Assembly (NCBI RefSeq): GCF_963678635.1
Contig: NC_087064.1
Span: forward strand, 81,773,847 to 81,837,846
From: Symsagittifera roscoffensis
Lineage: Eukaryota > Xenacoelomorpha > Acoela > Convolutidae
Direction: 5' to 3'
Length of the DNA stretch: 64,000 nucleotides
A model generated the notes under the pieces. That model saw only the letters and a program-made list of their open reading frames with translations, did not search any database and was not told where the DNA came from. Each line of letters opens with the position of its first letter. The stretch's first letter is position 1. Positions 12,501 through 24,366 of this stretch are shown in pieces. The position numbers and the translations under genes were made by a program.

Positions 12501-15500
12501 CAATTATAAGCTTCCTGCAACTACAGGAAGCCCATACCTAATATGCAACTACTACGCACTACACTAACCATGGTGCTATTGAAATTATTAGCATTTCGTC
12601 CATTCTATGAACAAAGTTGTTTACGGCAAAAAGTCTAGTACCCGATTGCAATACTCTTGCTTATCGCAAGAATAATAAAAATATACGGAGATTTGACAGG
12701 GTAGTTTGAAAGAAAAGACTATAAGTTTCAAAAAAAAAACGATCCAATTTTCCATAATCAAAAGCGATCCAATTTTCCGAAATTTTCCGTGACCGGTTAA
12801 GCAGAAAAGATTGCCAAAACAGGGTTTCTCGACTGAACACTTAACCTGAGAATTAACCTGCAGGCACACAAAAAAACATCACAGGTGAAATATTTTTCCA
12901 AACTTAAGCTCAGGGCAACAAAACCTTTTGATTGATATTTTAAAATTACCGTAAAAAATGGCTAGTTAAAAAATCGAAATGTGTCTGAAGAAAAAAAAAT
13001 AGCCAATCGAAGATTGGAAAGAAAAATGCACGCAAGTAAACATAAGAAAAACACTGACTTTCTTGAAAAAAATCTTTCAAATTTTGAAATTTCAAAGAAA
13101 AAGCTCTATGAAATTCTAGAAAAATTATGATTGGCGCTTTCTTGATAAAATGAACCCAACTTGAGAAGAAAACTGGATCAATAGTTAATGTTTTTATTCC
13201 GCAGGGAAATTTTTTTAAAAAAATTCCACTTTCGAAACTAGAAATCGTCCACGTTTTTTTCGCGCCATTTCCACGTTCGTATTTGGAGAGTGCTATTTAC
13301 GTCACTTTCAGCAGATGAATTTAAATTGAACTCAAAAAGTGCATTATACCTAGGTGCATCAATATTTTAAGACTTTTTCCTGAAAAAAAAAACAAAAAAA
13401 AATCAGCAAGACCTATATAAGGGTCTTCACTACGTTCATTACTCCTTAAAAACCATTCCGAGCACAAATATTCCGTTACTTTCGTAACGAAAGTCGGAAC
13501 AATAATTGTCTGTCTTAATATCCTTAGCATTGGCTGTACTTGATAGCTGGTTAGTGATCAAAATGAGCACTTTCAAAAAGAACACATTTTATGCAACAAT
13601 ATTTGCGTCGCAACAATATTTGCAACTTAGATTGGAAAAAAAAGATAGTTCCTATATAACACAAGCATTTCTTGTGTAATGAAGCGTAAGCAAAGCCGAA
13701 AATCTTCGTGCAGACACCAGTAAAGTCGAAATTTATAAAAACCAAGTTCCCTTGAATTTTTCACTGAAAGCATTTGCAACTACCATGACACTTATTTACA
13801 GCACCGGAAAAAGCAGCACAAATGGCAACTAAGCCGACAAAAGTTAAGCTGGCCAACCAAAGTCCGACAATTCAATTTTTACCGGAAAAATTTTCAGTTT
13901 CATATATACTGCAAAAAAAAACAAAGTCTGCTGGTAGTCGAACCTCAAACGTCAGGGTGCCCATTGAAATTTCGAAAAAACCGACCTGGTAGGTTCACTC
14001 GTAAAATCCTAAGGATATTGAACTCTCCCCAAATGCTCTAAACAACGAATTTTCACCAGATTTTTAGCAAGCAAATTTCCGAGAACACAGGTCAAAAATG
14101 TCGTTTTTGGGTACTTTTTGGCAAAACTTGACAAAAACGCGTTTTTTCGGCGCCCGCTCTTTTCAAAATAATATATATAGGCACCAAAAGCGCCTTTGGA
14201 AAAACTTTAGCGAGAAACGTTAATTAAAATGTATTTTTAAAAAAGACGTTAAAAAATGACTTCAGAAAAAGCCGACCAAAAACAGACCAAAACGACAAGT
14301 TGGTTGAAATTGACCTGTTAGACACCCTGGTGCAAAAGCGACCGCTTTACATCCAGGTCAATTGGGAAGGAACTTGGAAGTAGTTCAGGTTCAATAATAA
14401 AGCAAGTTCAATTTCTTGAGAGAAAAGTTGTTTACGGGAAAAAAGTCCAGTTCCCCATTACAAGACACTTGCTCTTGCAAGTGTAAATAAATTGAAATAT
14501 AACTGACCTTGAACTTGTGGATAAAACAAAGGCAGAGGTGTTGTCATCATATTTCCCATTTGACTGGATGTCGGAGTCATCATATTCATATTTATGCCAT
14601 AACCACTACAATGAATTCCGTGGATTGGAGGGCATCCTAAAACAGATAGATCAATCCATAACAAATTTCGAGTACGTACAATTTTACAACAGACGCATCT
14701 ATATTATTTTAAATATTCTCAGCATTCTAAATAAAACTTAAGCATTTCAAACGAAGATAGCCGGTTGCTGTGCCAGTAGCCTAGAATGTTCCGACCACAT
14801 TCTCAGAATTTTTTAAATTAGTATATTTTCTTGCGCGTCGTGTGATGATAGAACTATACGCATGCGTCCAAATTTATTGAATTGGGCAAAAACGACTACA
14901 GTTGTATTCAGTAAATACAAAAACAAAAATGAGAAAATTTTCACAAAAACTATTAAATTTGTTTCAATTTTTTGCACTTAAATTTTAAAATATTTTTGAA
15001 CGTTTTTTTAACAGAGAAGCGCTAAATGAAGCTTCCAACACTAGCCTTCCTTTTAGTTAAATCACGTTTGCTCGAATTTTGGACAAAAGCCGAAAAATTT
15101 TCTCGACACTGACAACTTTTTGAAAACTTTTAAAAGTCGCTTTAATCACGTCTGAAAGGGCTCTTAAATGATGCATCACTGGACCCAGTCCGATGATTAT
15201 GTGTGGTACCTGATTTTGCGTGGAAAACAAAAAGAAACTAAATTACATCCAAATACAAAGCTCCTCTCCATTTTCAATAATCGGAACAATAATTTTGCAA
15301 AATAGTGCTGAACTACACATACGGGGAAATCAAATTGAAGTTGCCAAGTGGCCTAATTTCCCACAACATCGAAAACTTTTCCATGTTTTTGCAACATACC
15401 AGGCATCGGCGTTTCCTTCCAAGTGCCCAGATTCACACCTTGGACATTCGATGATCCAAGCTCCATATTGTTTACTCTCGTTTCTGCTCTCTCAAGCGTT

Positions 15501-18500
15501 ACAGTTTGATCAACACTTGTCGACTTAGAAGAACAAGGGGCAACTGCAGAAGCAGCTTTTGCCTTCTTTGGTGTGACATAACCAGCATCCGGTGAGATAA
15601 ATGGAACCTTTCTTTTCATCTTCTGTTCGATTGAGTCTACCCAGTTTAGCTTATCTGCCTTCACAAGAGGAGTCTTGACTGAGACTGGTGAATCCGAATA
15701 TCCCTCGTCAAGAGGCGATTCTTTCGCAGCCACAGCCACACTCCTTCTTTTTTGACAAGGAGCTTGTGAGTCGAAGATACCTGTAAACGGGAGTCAATCT
15801 TTACATAAGTGATGATTCATATGTGAATCAGGACAAAACGTATTAAAGTTGAAAGTATAACGCCTTCTTCACAATTCGGGTTGAATTTAGGTGAAAACGA
15901 TGAAGATAAAACTTGCAACGAATTTAAGCCGAATTAATATGGTGCAATTTATTTCGCGAGATTCGAGCCTAAAATTTCACCCAAAAAATGGATCTATTTT
16001 GACTTTTTTAGTCAATCAAAAATTACACCAAAACTACCGAGTCAAACACTGACAAAAACCATATCAAAGTGAGCCTTTTACTAAGTATCAAAAAGAGCAC
16101 AAAAAAATTAAAAGGGGCGCAAAACATTTGAAAATAGTTCTTTTTTAAATGGTGTTTTATATAGTAAAAAAAGACAATTTTTGTCTATCAATCAATAATA
16201 AATTCATTTAGACAATTTTTGACAGATTATACCCTTCTTTCTTAATCTGCAGTTGTTTTATTCTGTTGTTAATCTTAAATTTAATTGTACTGCGTAAGAG
16301 GCTCACTTTAATATACTTTTGTAAGTATTTGACTCCGTAGTTTTCGCTTAATTTTTAAATTGACTATTAAAGTATAGATCCGTTTATTGGGTAAAAAATT
16401 TTAAGCTCAATTTTTGCAAAATAAATAGCCCCATATTAAAGCCATTAAAATTCCAAGCAAGTTTTGTCTTCATTTTTTACCCAAAATCAAAAATAATTTG
16501 ATAAAAACTTTTCTTAAATTTCAAGTCATGGGCATTTCGTCCGGATAAATTAAATCAGCACTGTATTGTTAGCATCACGTCAGGAGCAAAAACAAGAATA
16601 TAAGCAATCACGAAATCTCGGAAATCTATATTTGTCTGTTTTGAAATTTCTGAGGTGCTAGAGCCATTAACACAGAAGCGAATCTGTGCTTCGCAAACAG
16701 AGGCGCGAGAAAAAAAAACACAGCAGCTCTATGAAGTGAAACTAGCGCGTCAATCGCACCTCCGGTGCTACAAAACCATTCTTCAGAAAACTGACAAACC
16801 GAATTTCTCAAAAAATAAAAGGATTGAACATCATACATGGACGCCAGATTTGCAACCCCTGAATGTACCCTGACAGCACCTCACTATAGGGTTGAGAAAT
16901 TGAAGTTCGGTACACTTTTTTATATCTAACTTTTTGGGAAAAAACGAAAAATCATTTAAAAAAACGCCATATCTCGGAAACCAAACAGATTTGAGCAGTC
17001 ATAATTGGACGCTAGATTTGAAGCTCTGGAGTGTACCCCGATAGGACCCCACTATAGGGTTGAGAAAATCAAGTTCGGTTAGTTTTTTTTATATCTAAGT
17101 TTTTTGGGAAAATACGAAAAAAACGCCATATCTCGAAAACCAAACAGATTTGAGCAATCATACTTGGACGCTAGATTTTTAGCCCTTGAGGGTACACTGA
17201 CAGCACCCCACTATAGGGTTGAGAAATTCAATTTCAGTTAGTTTCTTTTTATATCCAAGTTTTTTTTGGAAAAAAAATGAAAATAAAAAATAATAAAAAA
17301 CACCATATCTCGAAAACCATAAGGATTTGAGCAGTCATACTGCGACGCTAGATTGGCAGCTCTGGAGTGTACCCCGATAGGACCCAACTATAGGGTTGAA
17401 AAAAAAACAAGTTCGGTTAGTTTTTTATATCTAGTTCTTTGAAAAAAAAATCATGAAAAAACGCCATATCTCGAAAACCATAAAGATTTGAGCAGTCAAA
17501 CTTGGCCGCTAGATTTGCTGTCCTTGAGTGTACCCTGATAGCACCCCACTATAGGGTTCAGAAAATCAAGTTCCGTTAGTTTTTTTTATATCTAAGTTTT
17601 TTGGGAAAAAGCGAAAAATCATGAAAAACGCAATATCTCGAAAACCATAAGAATTTGAGCAGTCAGAGTTGGACGCTAGATTTGTAGCCCTCGAGTCTAC
17701 ACTGATAGCACCCCACTTTAAGTGCAAGAGTAAAAAAAATAACAAACTTTCAAAAACCCGATCAATAAATAAATCACAAACATTAAACACTAGCCAGAAA
17801 TAAAGCAGAGAACAGTTGCTATGAAATTTCAAATGCTACAGATCAAGATTATAGCAACAGTGACACCAAATGAGCATTTTTATTTACGAGTTAGGTTGGA
17901 AAAAAAACTAAAATCATACCAATAAACTTCTCTCGCTGTCTCGATAGTGTCAAGACACTTGAAATATTCAAGTGTGATAGAGGGGTCCCGGTAAAAACCA
18001 AGTGTGACAGAGGGTCCCAAATTACGCTGATAATAAGCAATTAATTAAATTCATGGACGCCGCTCGATCGTTTTTAAAACTTTCAAACGTAACCGATATA
18101 TCTCATTTGCGCTGACTTATTTAATGTTTTTTTTTGTCATAAATTGAACAATTTTGAAAGACTGTATTTAGATAAGGGACCCCTTTACTTTATCGAGACA
18201 CTTGTACCACTTGAAGGAGTCGATAACATGAAAATTGAAATTTTCAAAGTCTCTCATGGTCAATTGAATTCTGAACTACAGTGCTGATTTAAATTAACCG
18301 GACAAAGCGCGTAAAACTTAAAACGCATTTTTCTCAAATTGGGTTAAGTTTAGGTGAAAACTTATGCAGACAAAACTTGCTTAGAATTTTAGCAGAATTA
18401 ATATGGTGTAATTTTTTTTGCAAAATTCGGTTCCGAAATTTTACCCTAAAAATGGGTCATTTTGGCTTTTCTTAGTTAATCAAAAATTACGCCAAAAATA

Positions 18501-21500
18501 CCCAGTCGATCACAGACATAATTATATCAAAGTGAGCCCCTTATGTAGCTCAACAAACTTTAAGAAGGGTATTTTCTTCAAAAAAAATTGCATTTTGTTT
18601 AAAAATTGTTTTTAATTAAAAAGTTGGTATTTTATATAGTAAAAATGACCTTTTTTGTCTATCAAACAAAAATAAATTAACTTATACAATATTTTGGAGA
18701 TTATACCCTTCTTAAAGTTTGTTGAGCTACATAAGGGGCTCACTTTGATATAATTATGTCTGTGATCGACTGGGTATTTTTGGCGTAACTTTTGATTAAC
18801 TAAGAAAAGCCAAAATGACCCATTTTTGGGGTAAAATTTCGGACCTGAATTTCGCAAAACAAATTACACCATATTAATTCTGCTAAAATTCTAAGCAAGT
18901 TTTGCCTTCATAAGTTTTCACATAAACTCAACCCAATTTGAGAAAAATGCGTTTTAAATTTCAAGTTTAACGCGTTTTGTCCGGTTAATTTAAATCAGCA
19001 CTGTATTTCTGAGCTACTTTCAAAACTAACACTGAGCGACTTCACCATTTTCAGATTTATCAATATGCTATTGAAATTTTCAAATTCTGATTAATTGATT
19101 GGACTCTTGCAAACTTACCGAGAGCAGGCATTGGCTGATTCATCATAAGTTTCCTTTTCTCTGTAAATTCCTTGTCCAGATTAGGCAGTCTGTTCCGGTT
19201 CCAGAAATCAGATGTAGTCTCATCTTCAAAAAGAAGCGACGATATTTTACTCTTCAGATCTATCCCGAAGTCATCAAAGTCAACGAAGTCCGCAGGATTC
19301 AATTCAAATTTGTTGCGATTCAGATTACGTTCTTCTTTAGTCTTCAACTTTTGAGACGGTTCCGAAAATTGAGTAATTGGCGTGCAGATATTGTCCAAAA
19401 ACTGAGACTGCCTTAATTGAAAACAATCGCCATAATCGAAGTCTTGAACTGGAGTCACTTTTGTTGACTGCAAAAATGTTTTTTGTTGGTCTGAACTCAG
19501 ATCATCAATGTGGTCTTCAGTTTTGACCAAATTTTCAGGAGCAAACAACGTTGCAGATATTTCCGTATTTGTTTTGCTTTCCTGAGGAAACTCTGGATCT
19601 TTTTCAGCTCTCAGGGCCACCACAGGAGTAACCAAATCGGGAAAAAAGTCGTTCTCAAGCCGTTCTAATATCTTTTGTCGGGCTGAGTTCAACAGAGCTT
19701 GTTTCATCAACTGATTAGAAGAAAGAAATTCCGAGGGCCGAAAGGTCAAAGATGGAGTCTTCGGGGCCAAAGGAGCAGCCATCAGTTTCTTGACTATGGC
19801 TTGAGGACAGGGCAAAAATTCAGTTTCAGCCCAACGGGTGATTTCATTGTCATTTTCTTCGGGAATAATCAAATCACATTTGCACTCAATGCAGCTTATG
19901 TACACCGCCCGAAACCTAATTTCATTGCTCAAAGACTTTTTGCCAATTTGTAGAGCTACATATATTTTCCACGACATAATGACTCCATTATTTGCTTCAA
20001 AACCTGCCGCTTTAATTAGGGCGAGGCAACTTTGGTTACCAATGGTAGAAGGCCGACATTCCACAGAGATCTTCAGGTTCTTTTTATCGGAGCTGAGAAT
20101 CACTTCTGAAAACCTTCCCTTTACAATCATACTCCATTTATCTTCCTTTGTCAATAATAACATTTCTTCCGAGAAATAAGGCGATACTTCCTCAGTTTGG
20201 GTTCCAGGGTAGAAATTGGGCACCTCGTTTTGAATATATTCGAAAGATTCGATTTTCCACTCAAAGGCACCGATTTTAAGCGCATCCTCACTGTCCGATA
20301 ATGCGTCTTGCACGAGGTAATTTTTTGGGAAATACAATTTCTCATTATCAGAAAATGGGCACTCTTTAGGCACCGAATCATTTTCAAGTTTCTCTAATTT
20401 AACATGGTCAAAACTATCTTTGATTTGTTCACTTTCAATACCTGCTGCATTTGGATTATCAAAACTCTCAGAAGTTGAGTTTTCAATTGCATCGTGAAGT
20501 TCACACGTATTAAAAGAATTTTCAGAGCAATTCAAAACCTTTTCTTTTTCGAAGCATGGAGAAATGTTTCCAGTTATTTTAGAACTCTTCTTCCTTTTTT
20601 GAGGCCTATTAGACTTAGGGCCAAACGTGAGAAGCGGAATATCCAATCCAGTACTTAATCGGGCGTTTCTTCTCATATAAATCAAACTTGCTCTTTCTAA
20701 TTTGGAATCTGGACTTCTAGGAAACAGAACTTTTTGTCGCGCTTCTTTGCAGACAATTTCTTTAGCAACTTCAGCAATCGGAGCCAAGTTATGACAAGTT
20801 TCGTTTTTTATGCAGCCTGTCTTGAAATTCCTTGTACTGTCTGCTTTTACATCGAAATTTTGCTCAGTAGACCGACTTCCTTCAAATGAGTTCAAACTAG
20901 CCTCCTCAATCTTACAGCTGATCGGTGATTTATCGTTTATTTCAGGTTTTACCGCACATGCGTTAAAATTTTTCTTCATGGTTTCTTTTGATTTTATCAT
21001 TTCATTTGAATCATTTTTACCCTCTATCTTTTTGAGATTTTGGTGTCTGAAAGAATTGAAACTATTGAATTTAGATTCCGTTCCACTAATTTTGTTGCCT
21101 TCTTTTCTTCGCCGTGATAAAAGAGAAATTTTCTTGAACTCGCAAAGTGGTCCAGTTTTTTGATCTGCTGGCTCTTTTGCGGTCCGATTGATCAATTTTC
21201 GTTTTCTGCTATCTGGTTTAAACTCTCGAATAATTGGTTTCATTTCACTCGAATTTGAAGCAGGAATGACCCGGTTACCACTGACTACATGGATTTTCTC
21301 CATATCAATTCTCTTTTCGACAATTCCATCAAAATCGGCCTCACATTTCTGTGTGATTCCAAACTCGCTTCTGGTGAAGTACTTTTCATGCTCTGAAGTT
21401 TCATTGACAGCTGCGTTTATTTCGTGCTCAGGAAAGGATGAAAGATTTCTGTGCTTTGATTCTTTATCCGGCAAATTTGATACTTGTTTTGAAATGTCTG

Positions 21501-23382
21501 CTTTGCTGAGATTATAAAACCTTCCTTGTTTTGTTTCCAATTTGATTTCAGAACGGTTTTCGATTATAGGATTCGAAATTTCATCTTCGGATACCTTCAA
21601 GTCCACAGCTTTCAAGCTACGAGCACCAGCTGATTTTGACGAGTTGCTCTTCAGTACCAATTGAACAGACTCCTCGCCCGTACATACTAAATCTTCTTTC
21701 ACTTTTGTTGGCAAAGGAAGATTTTTAGCCGCTTTCAGAGATAAAGGCTCCGTCGAAATCGTTTGAAGATCCGGATTCTCTGATTTCATAAATGATTCTG
21801 GAATGACTGGACAATGCGCTTTTATATCTTCGCCATTTACGACATGACTTCCCTCTTTAACAGAGACATTTGACGTCCACATATTTCCGTCTATACTCCC
21901 ATCATGGAATATAGGCTTCCCCTCAATTTCCTCGATATATATTGAATTCTGACCATACCCAGAAATCATTATTTCACTGCCAGTTGTTTCGTTTTTTAAA
22001 CCAAGTTGGTCTTTTGCATTCTTCATGAATGGCGGACAATTGACAGCTTCTCCCAGTTGAATCTGAGCCACCTGGGAATGATTGTCGAATATTTTGATTT
22101 TACGTGGCTTCATATTCTGAGTCAAGGATGCAAATTGAGACATCACCTCGCCCTGATATAGAAGGTTGGAGGAGCTTCGAACACAGGTTGAAACAAACTG
22201 ATTTGATGAGTAATCGATAGATTTCAGAGCACAGACAGAATCTGAGGTAACGATAGAGATTTTAAACGAAGCGTTTAGTTCTTCTAAGCAAGAATCGAAC
22301 AGCGACATTACCTCCAGGGGATCGAATGGACAAGCGCTTTCAATGCCTTCGAAACCTCCATTGCCATGTAAAACATCATGCTCTCTAGTTCGTCCTTGAA
22401 TAGCTCGCAAAGATTTCGAGACCCTGGATTTATCCCTATTGTTGATGAACACTTGAAGCTTTTCGGCAAATATAGCCTGAAGGTGCAGTAATATTTCTTC
22501 AGTTGTAACACCACTAGTTGATACTATTCCACTTTGCGAAGACGGAAGACAAACGTCGTTGTTTCTAGCTACAAAAAGTTGAACCTTCTTTCTCAGCTTA
22601 AGCACAGCTAGTTGCTTCAGTACTCCAGATGTTCCAAAAGCCCAGTCGAAAACTATGTCGATACTCGAAACGAGATTTTCGTTAGCGTTAGAATTTCTTG
22701 TTACATTAATATCAATTGCACTGAGCGATTTCGACATTTGCGATCCATCGGTTCTGAGTAGTCCAAGTGAAGTGCACTTGCTCGCGTCCAGCTTTGGATA
22801 CCATGGTTCTAGCATTTCTTGGCCGTTTAAATTACTGCGAAAACCACTTAGTGTATCAAGGAGGACTTCATTGCTGGTTTGATTTGTCACAAAAGGCTCT
22901 TCTCTCATATCTTGAGTCAGCATTGAGGCACGAACTCGATACCTTCTTCGCCCTTTTGTGACCCAGGTACCCGTTTGAGATGAGCGCACGACTTCTTCTA
23001 GGCACTGGACCACTGACTTTGAGCTACCCTCAGGTATGGAAGCGTCCTCAGTTTCGAATTTCAACGCCTCTTGAGAGCAGTTATGAATGACCAAGTCCAC
23101 AAGATCCGAAACAACGTCAAGTGATTTGGACCTCATTTCTTGGGATCCCATAGCAGAAAGACCACCTGTTGATATATGGGCACCTGTCCTGTTTTGAAGT
23201 TCAATACCGGAGCTCGATTCGACTGGTTCCTGGAGTGGCCATTCTTGATTCTCTTCCTCAAAGAGAACAGGGGAAAGTGGGGTTAGTTCGTCGTAGAAAA
23301 CGAACTCATCGTCATCTCGAATGATGTTTAGGTTTTCGTCGTAAGCTACGCCGCTATCCTTAATCAAACGGCACAAAGCCAT
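9537..23382 (-). CDS. Five-exon gene for an unrecognised ~1665-residue protein
   Basis: I assemble exons 23382-19119, 15780-15400, 14636-14508, 10051-9932 and 9640-9537. Every internal junction is GT-AG with codon phase 1. Donors include GTAAGT (exon 1), GTATGT (exon 2) and GTAAGT (exon 4), and the summed length is 4998 nt, a whole number of codons ending in TGA. The start is the ATG at 23382 (MALCRLIKDSG). Exon 1 encodes an acidic N-terminus, long serine/lysine/glutamate-rich disordered stretches, and one more ordered segment (about residues 1080-1180) holding a clustered cysteine motif SCIECKCD. Exon 2 has lysine/proline motifs. Exons 3-4 are rich in Met, Pro, Cys and His. The last exon ends basic then acidic. 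I recognise no family and propose no function. Exon structure is well supported; a further 5' non-coding exon is possible. Confidence 0.8.
9641..9931 (-). other. Intron 4 of the large gene
   Basis: The donor GTAAGT follows the first base of a split codon at 9932. The acceptor TTTTCAG precedes 9640, giving CAG (Gln) across the junction. The open frames running through it on either strand are read-through and have no supported coding function. Confidence 0.75.
10701..10776. repeat. 38-bp unit repeated twice in tandem
   Basis: Two consecutive 38-bp units begin with CTGGGTGAACCAAAATTTT and end with GGGCTAGCG. They differ by a single base (T versus C in the TTTTTAAACG / TTTTCAAACG part). Confidence 0.8.
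11690..12676 (+). repeat. ~1-kb dispersed repeat, copy A, hairpin at 3' end
   Basis: This block is collinear with 26100-26696. Both hold CTCGAAATTA, GAACTGAAACTGTTTAAA-type, CAGTTGTAGTAAA/CAGTTATAGTAAA and ACAGAAAC/CCGACAG landmarks in order. They then share AGTTGTTTACGG, AGTCTAGTACCCGATTGCA and a terminal CTTGC-TTATC-GCAAG stem-loop. The ordered landmarks suggest a non-autonomous element family. The open frame at 12168-12452 lies inside the repeat and is not supported as a gene. Confidence 0.55.
13509..13679 (+). repeat. Dispersed ~165-bp repeat, copy 3
   Basis: This is the third copy of the family seen at 370-544 and 715-871, here inside intron 3 of the large gene. It keeps the TCTGT start, the TTAATATCCTTAGCATT block, a TTAGATTGG block and the terminal ACACAAGC/CTTGTGT stem-loop. 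Confidence 0.6.
14637..15399 (-). other. Intron 2 of the large gene
   Basis: The donor GTATGT lies at 15399 and the acceptor GTTTTAG ends at 14637. The joined codon is GGA (Gly). The intron includes an inverted copy (about 15040-15230) of a repeat also found near 26.9-27.1 kb and 62.07-62.23 kb, recognisable by TTTTCCACGCAAAATCAGG in the opposite orientation. Confidence 0.7.
15802..16565. mobile_element. Tc1/mariner-type foldback element, older copy
   Basis: This is a diverged relative of 18277-19005. It shares the ATTAATATGGTG block, a GTGAGCC...GGCTCAC pair, and a right end reading AATTAAATCAGCACTG followed by TA. The left end is degraded near 15802. It has no transposase gene and is a non-autonomous copy. 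Confidence 0.7.
16780..17725. repeat. Satellite-like tandem array, ~160-177 bp units
   Basis: The landmark CACTATAGGGTT occurs at about 16882, 17050, 17209, 17386 and 17547, with a decayed sixth form at 17714. Spacing is therefore 159-177 bp. Each unit also has CCATATCTCG, AAACC, GATTTGAGCAGTCA and GGACGCTAGATT in the same order. The array lies wholly within intron 1 of the large gene. Confidence 0.85.
17726..18276. other. Intronic AT-rich sequence between array and foldback
   Basis: No gene is seen. The segment contains a short fragment resembling the 165-bp family (TTACGAGTTAGGTTGG near 17880) and a small CAAGACACTTG/CAAGTGT hairpin near 17950. Confidence 0.5.
18277..19005. mobile_element. 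Tc1/mariner-type foldback element with ~300-bp arms
   Basis: The element begins TA-CAGTGCTGATTTAAATTA and ends with the reverse complement followed by TA. The TA dinucleotide and CAGTGCTG ends are typical of the IS630-Tc1-mariner superfamily. The left arm (18277-18572) and right arm (18703-19005) are near-perfect inverted copies around a spacer of 130 bp. There is no transposase, so it would depend on an enzyme supplied in trans. The open frames at 18418 and 18612 are the same arm read on opposite strands. Confidence 0.85.
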
Positions 23383-24366
23383 GATTATCAACGTTAAAAA
23401 CTCATCTGCATCCCCCTCCCAAAAAAATCCACAAATCTACTGATCTTTTCATAAATATCTATTGTTTCGAGAACTACTTCATCGAATTACTCAACATAGA
23501 ACTCTGTCATCACTTAACACTGTTCTAAATTTTACTGTGTTTACTAACCTGGGTCGACTGCTGGGTCATTTAAACGGCTTTCCGCGGTTTTAGTAGCGTT
23601 CTTGATTAGAGACAAAATATGCTTCCTAGATTTGTTTTTCTGAAAATCAATTATTTAAATCTTAAAGTTTGCTAGTTTCGGGCAATTAGACTGTCATTTC
23701 AAACTGGACACTTAAATCAAATATACGTTGAAAAACTTTAAAGTAAGTCATTATTTTGCTATTGAATACCGGAAAAGAGCGAAGAGTCTAAGAGGATTGC
23801 AAAGGTGATGAACTCTGAGAAGCTCGGTGGTTCGTTTTGTTTGCTGGAGTTTCTCTGAAACTTGAGTGGTCTAGAGAAACTCGGAGTTGGAACTACATTA
23901 TATACTTTCAGTCAGTTTTATACTCGAAGTGATCGGTTAGGTTTGTTTCGGATTATGAATGACCCTGTCGTGATGTATGATTCGGAGATGAATCGTTAAA
24001 GAGTACACGTCTTAGGACGAAGAAAGGACTCGGAAAGCATTCGGAAACGTGTTCGTGATCTCGGCTCTAAAAGGGTGAAGAAGTTAATATGGTCCAATAT
24101 ATATTCCAAGATTCACACAATTGCACAACAAAATCAACGTAAAACAGCAATATATTTATAAAGGAAACTCCCAACAGAATGATACCTTTTGCAATTTTGA
24201 AGAAAGATATCAATGTTATCGTATCTTTCAAAACTGATGCAAAATTGATAAGATAAAGTCTAAATGAAGTTTTAGTTTCACCTGAACACAAAATTTTCAC
24301 GTCGTGCAAATGATTCTCGGATGAGAGTCATATCTTAAGAACGCCAAACAAAGTGCATCTTTTTTC
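23383..24366. other. Intergenic: upstream of the large gene, downstream of an SR gene
   Basis: About 1 kb without a gene. It must contain the promoter of the large gene and the 3' end of the neighbouring SR gene, but I see no TATA box or other element that I can assign. The reading frame at 24067-24309 has no features of a real protein. Confidence 0.5.

Larger units (their letters stand above)
10052..14507 (-). other. Intron 3 of the large gene, 4.4 kb, repeat-filled
   Basis: The intron runs from a GTCAGT donor just below 14508 to a TTTAG acceptor just above 10051. It contains a 38-bp tandem pair at 10701-10776, a roughly 1-kb dispersed repeat ending in a hairpin near 12676, a short repeated block at 12473-12560, and a third copy of the 165-bp hairpin-ended repeat at 13509-13679. 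I see no separate gene in it. Confidence 0.7.
15781..19118 (-). other. Intron 1 of the large gene, 3.3 kb
   Basis: The donor GTAAGTTTGC starts at 19118 and the acceptor TTTACAG ends at 15781. Both neighbouring exons need phase 1, which gives GGT (Gly) at the junction. The intron holds two related foldback elements, one near each end, and a tandem satellite-like array between them. The far-side foldback (about 15802-16565) begins only about 21 bp from the splice acceptor. Confidence 0.75.

Noticed and set aside
16655-16873. Open frames on both strands at 16.63-16.87 kb
   Set aside because: They lie in intron 1 at the edge of the satellite array and show no conserved protein features.
18418-18857. 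Two nearly identical peptides on opposite strands
   Set aside because: They are the two arms of one inverted-repeat element, not a duplicated gene.
19099-22961. Multiple plus-strand open frames opposite the large gene
   Set aside because: They are antisense shadows of the large first exon, which is supported by splice-phase continuity.
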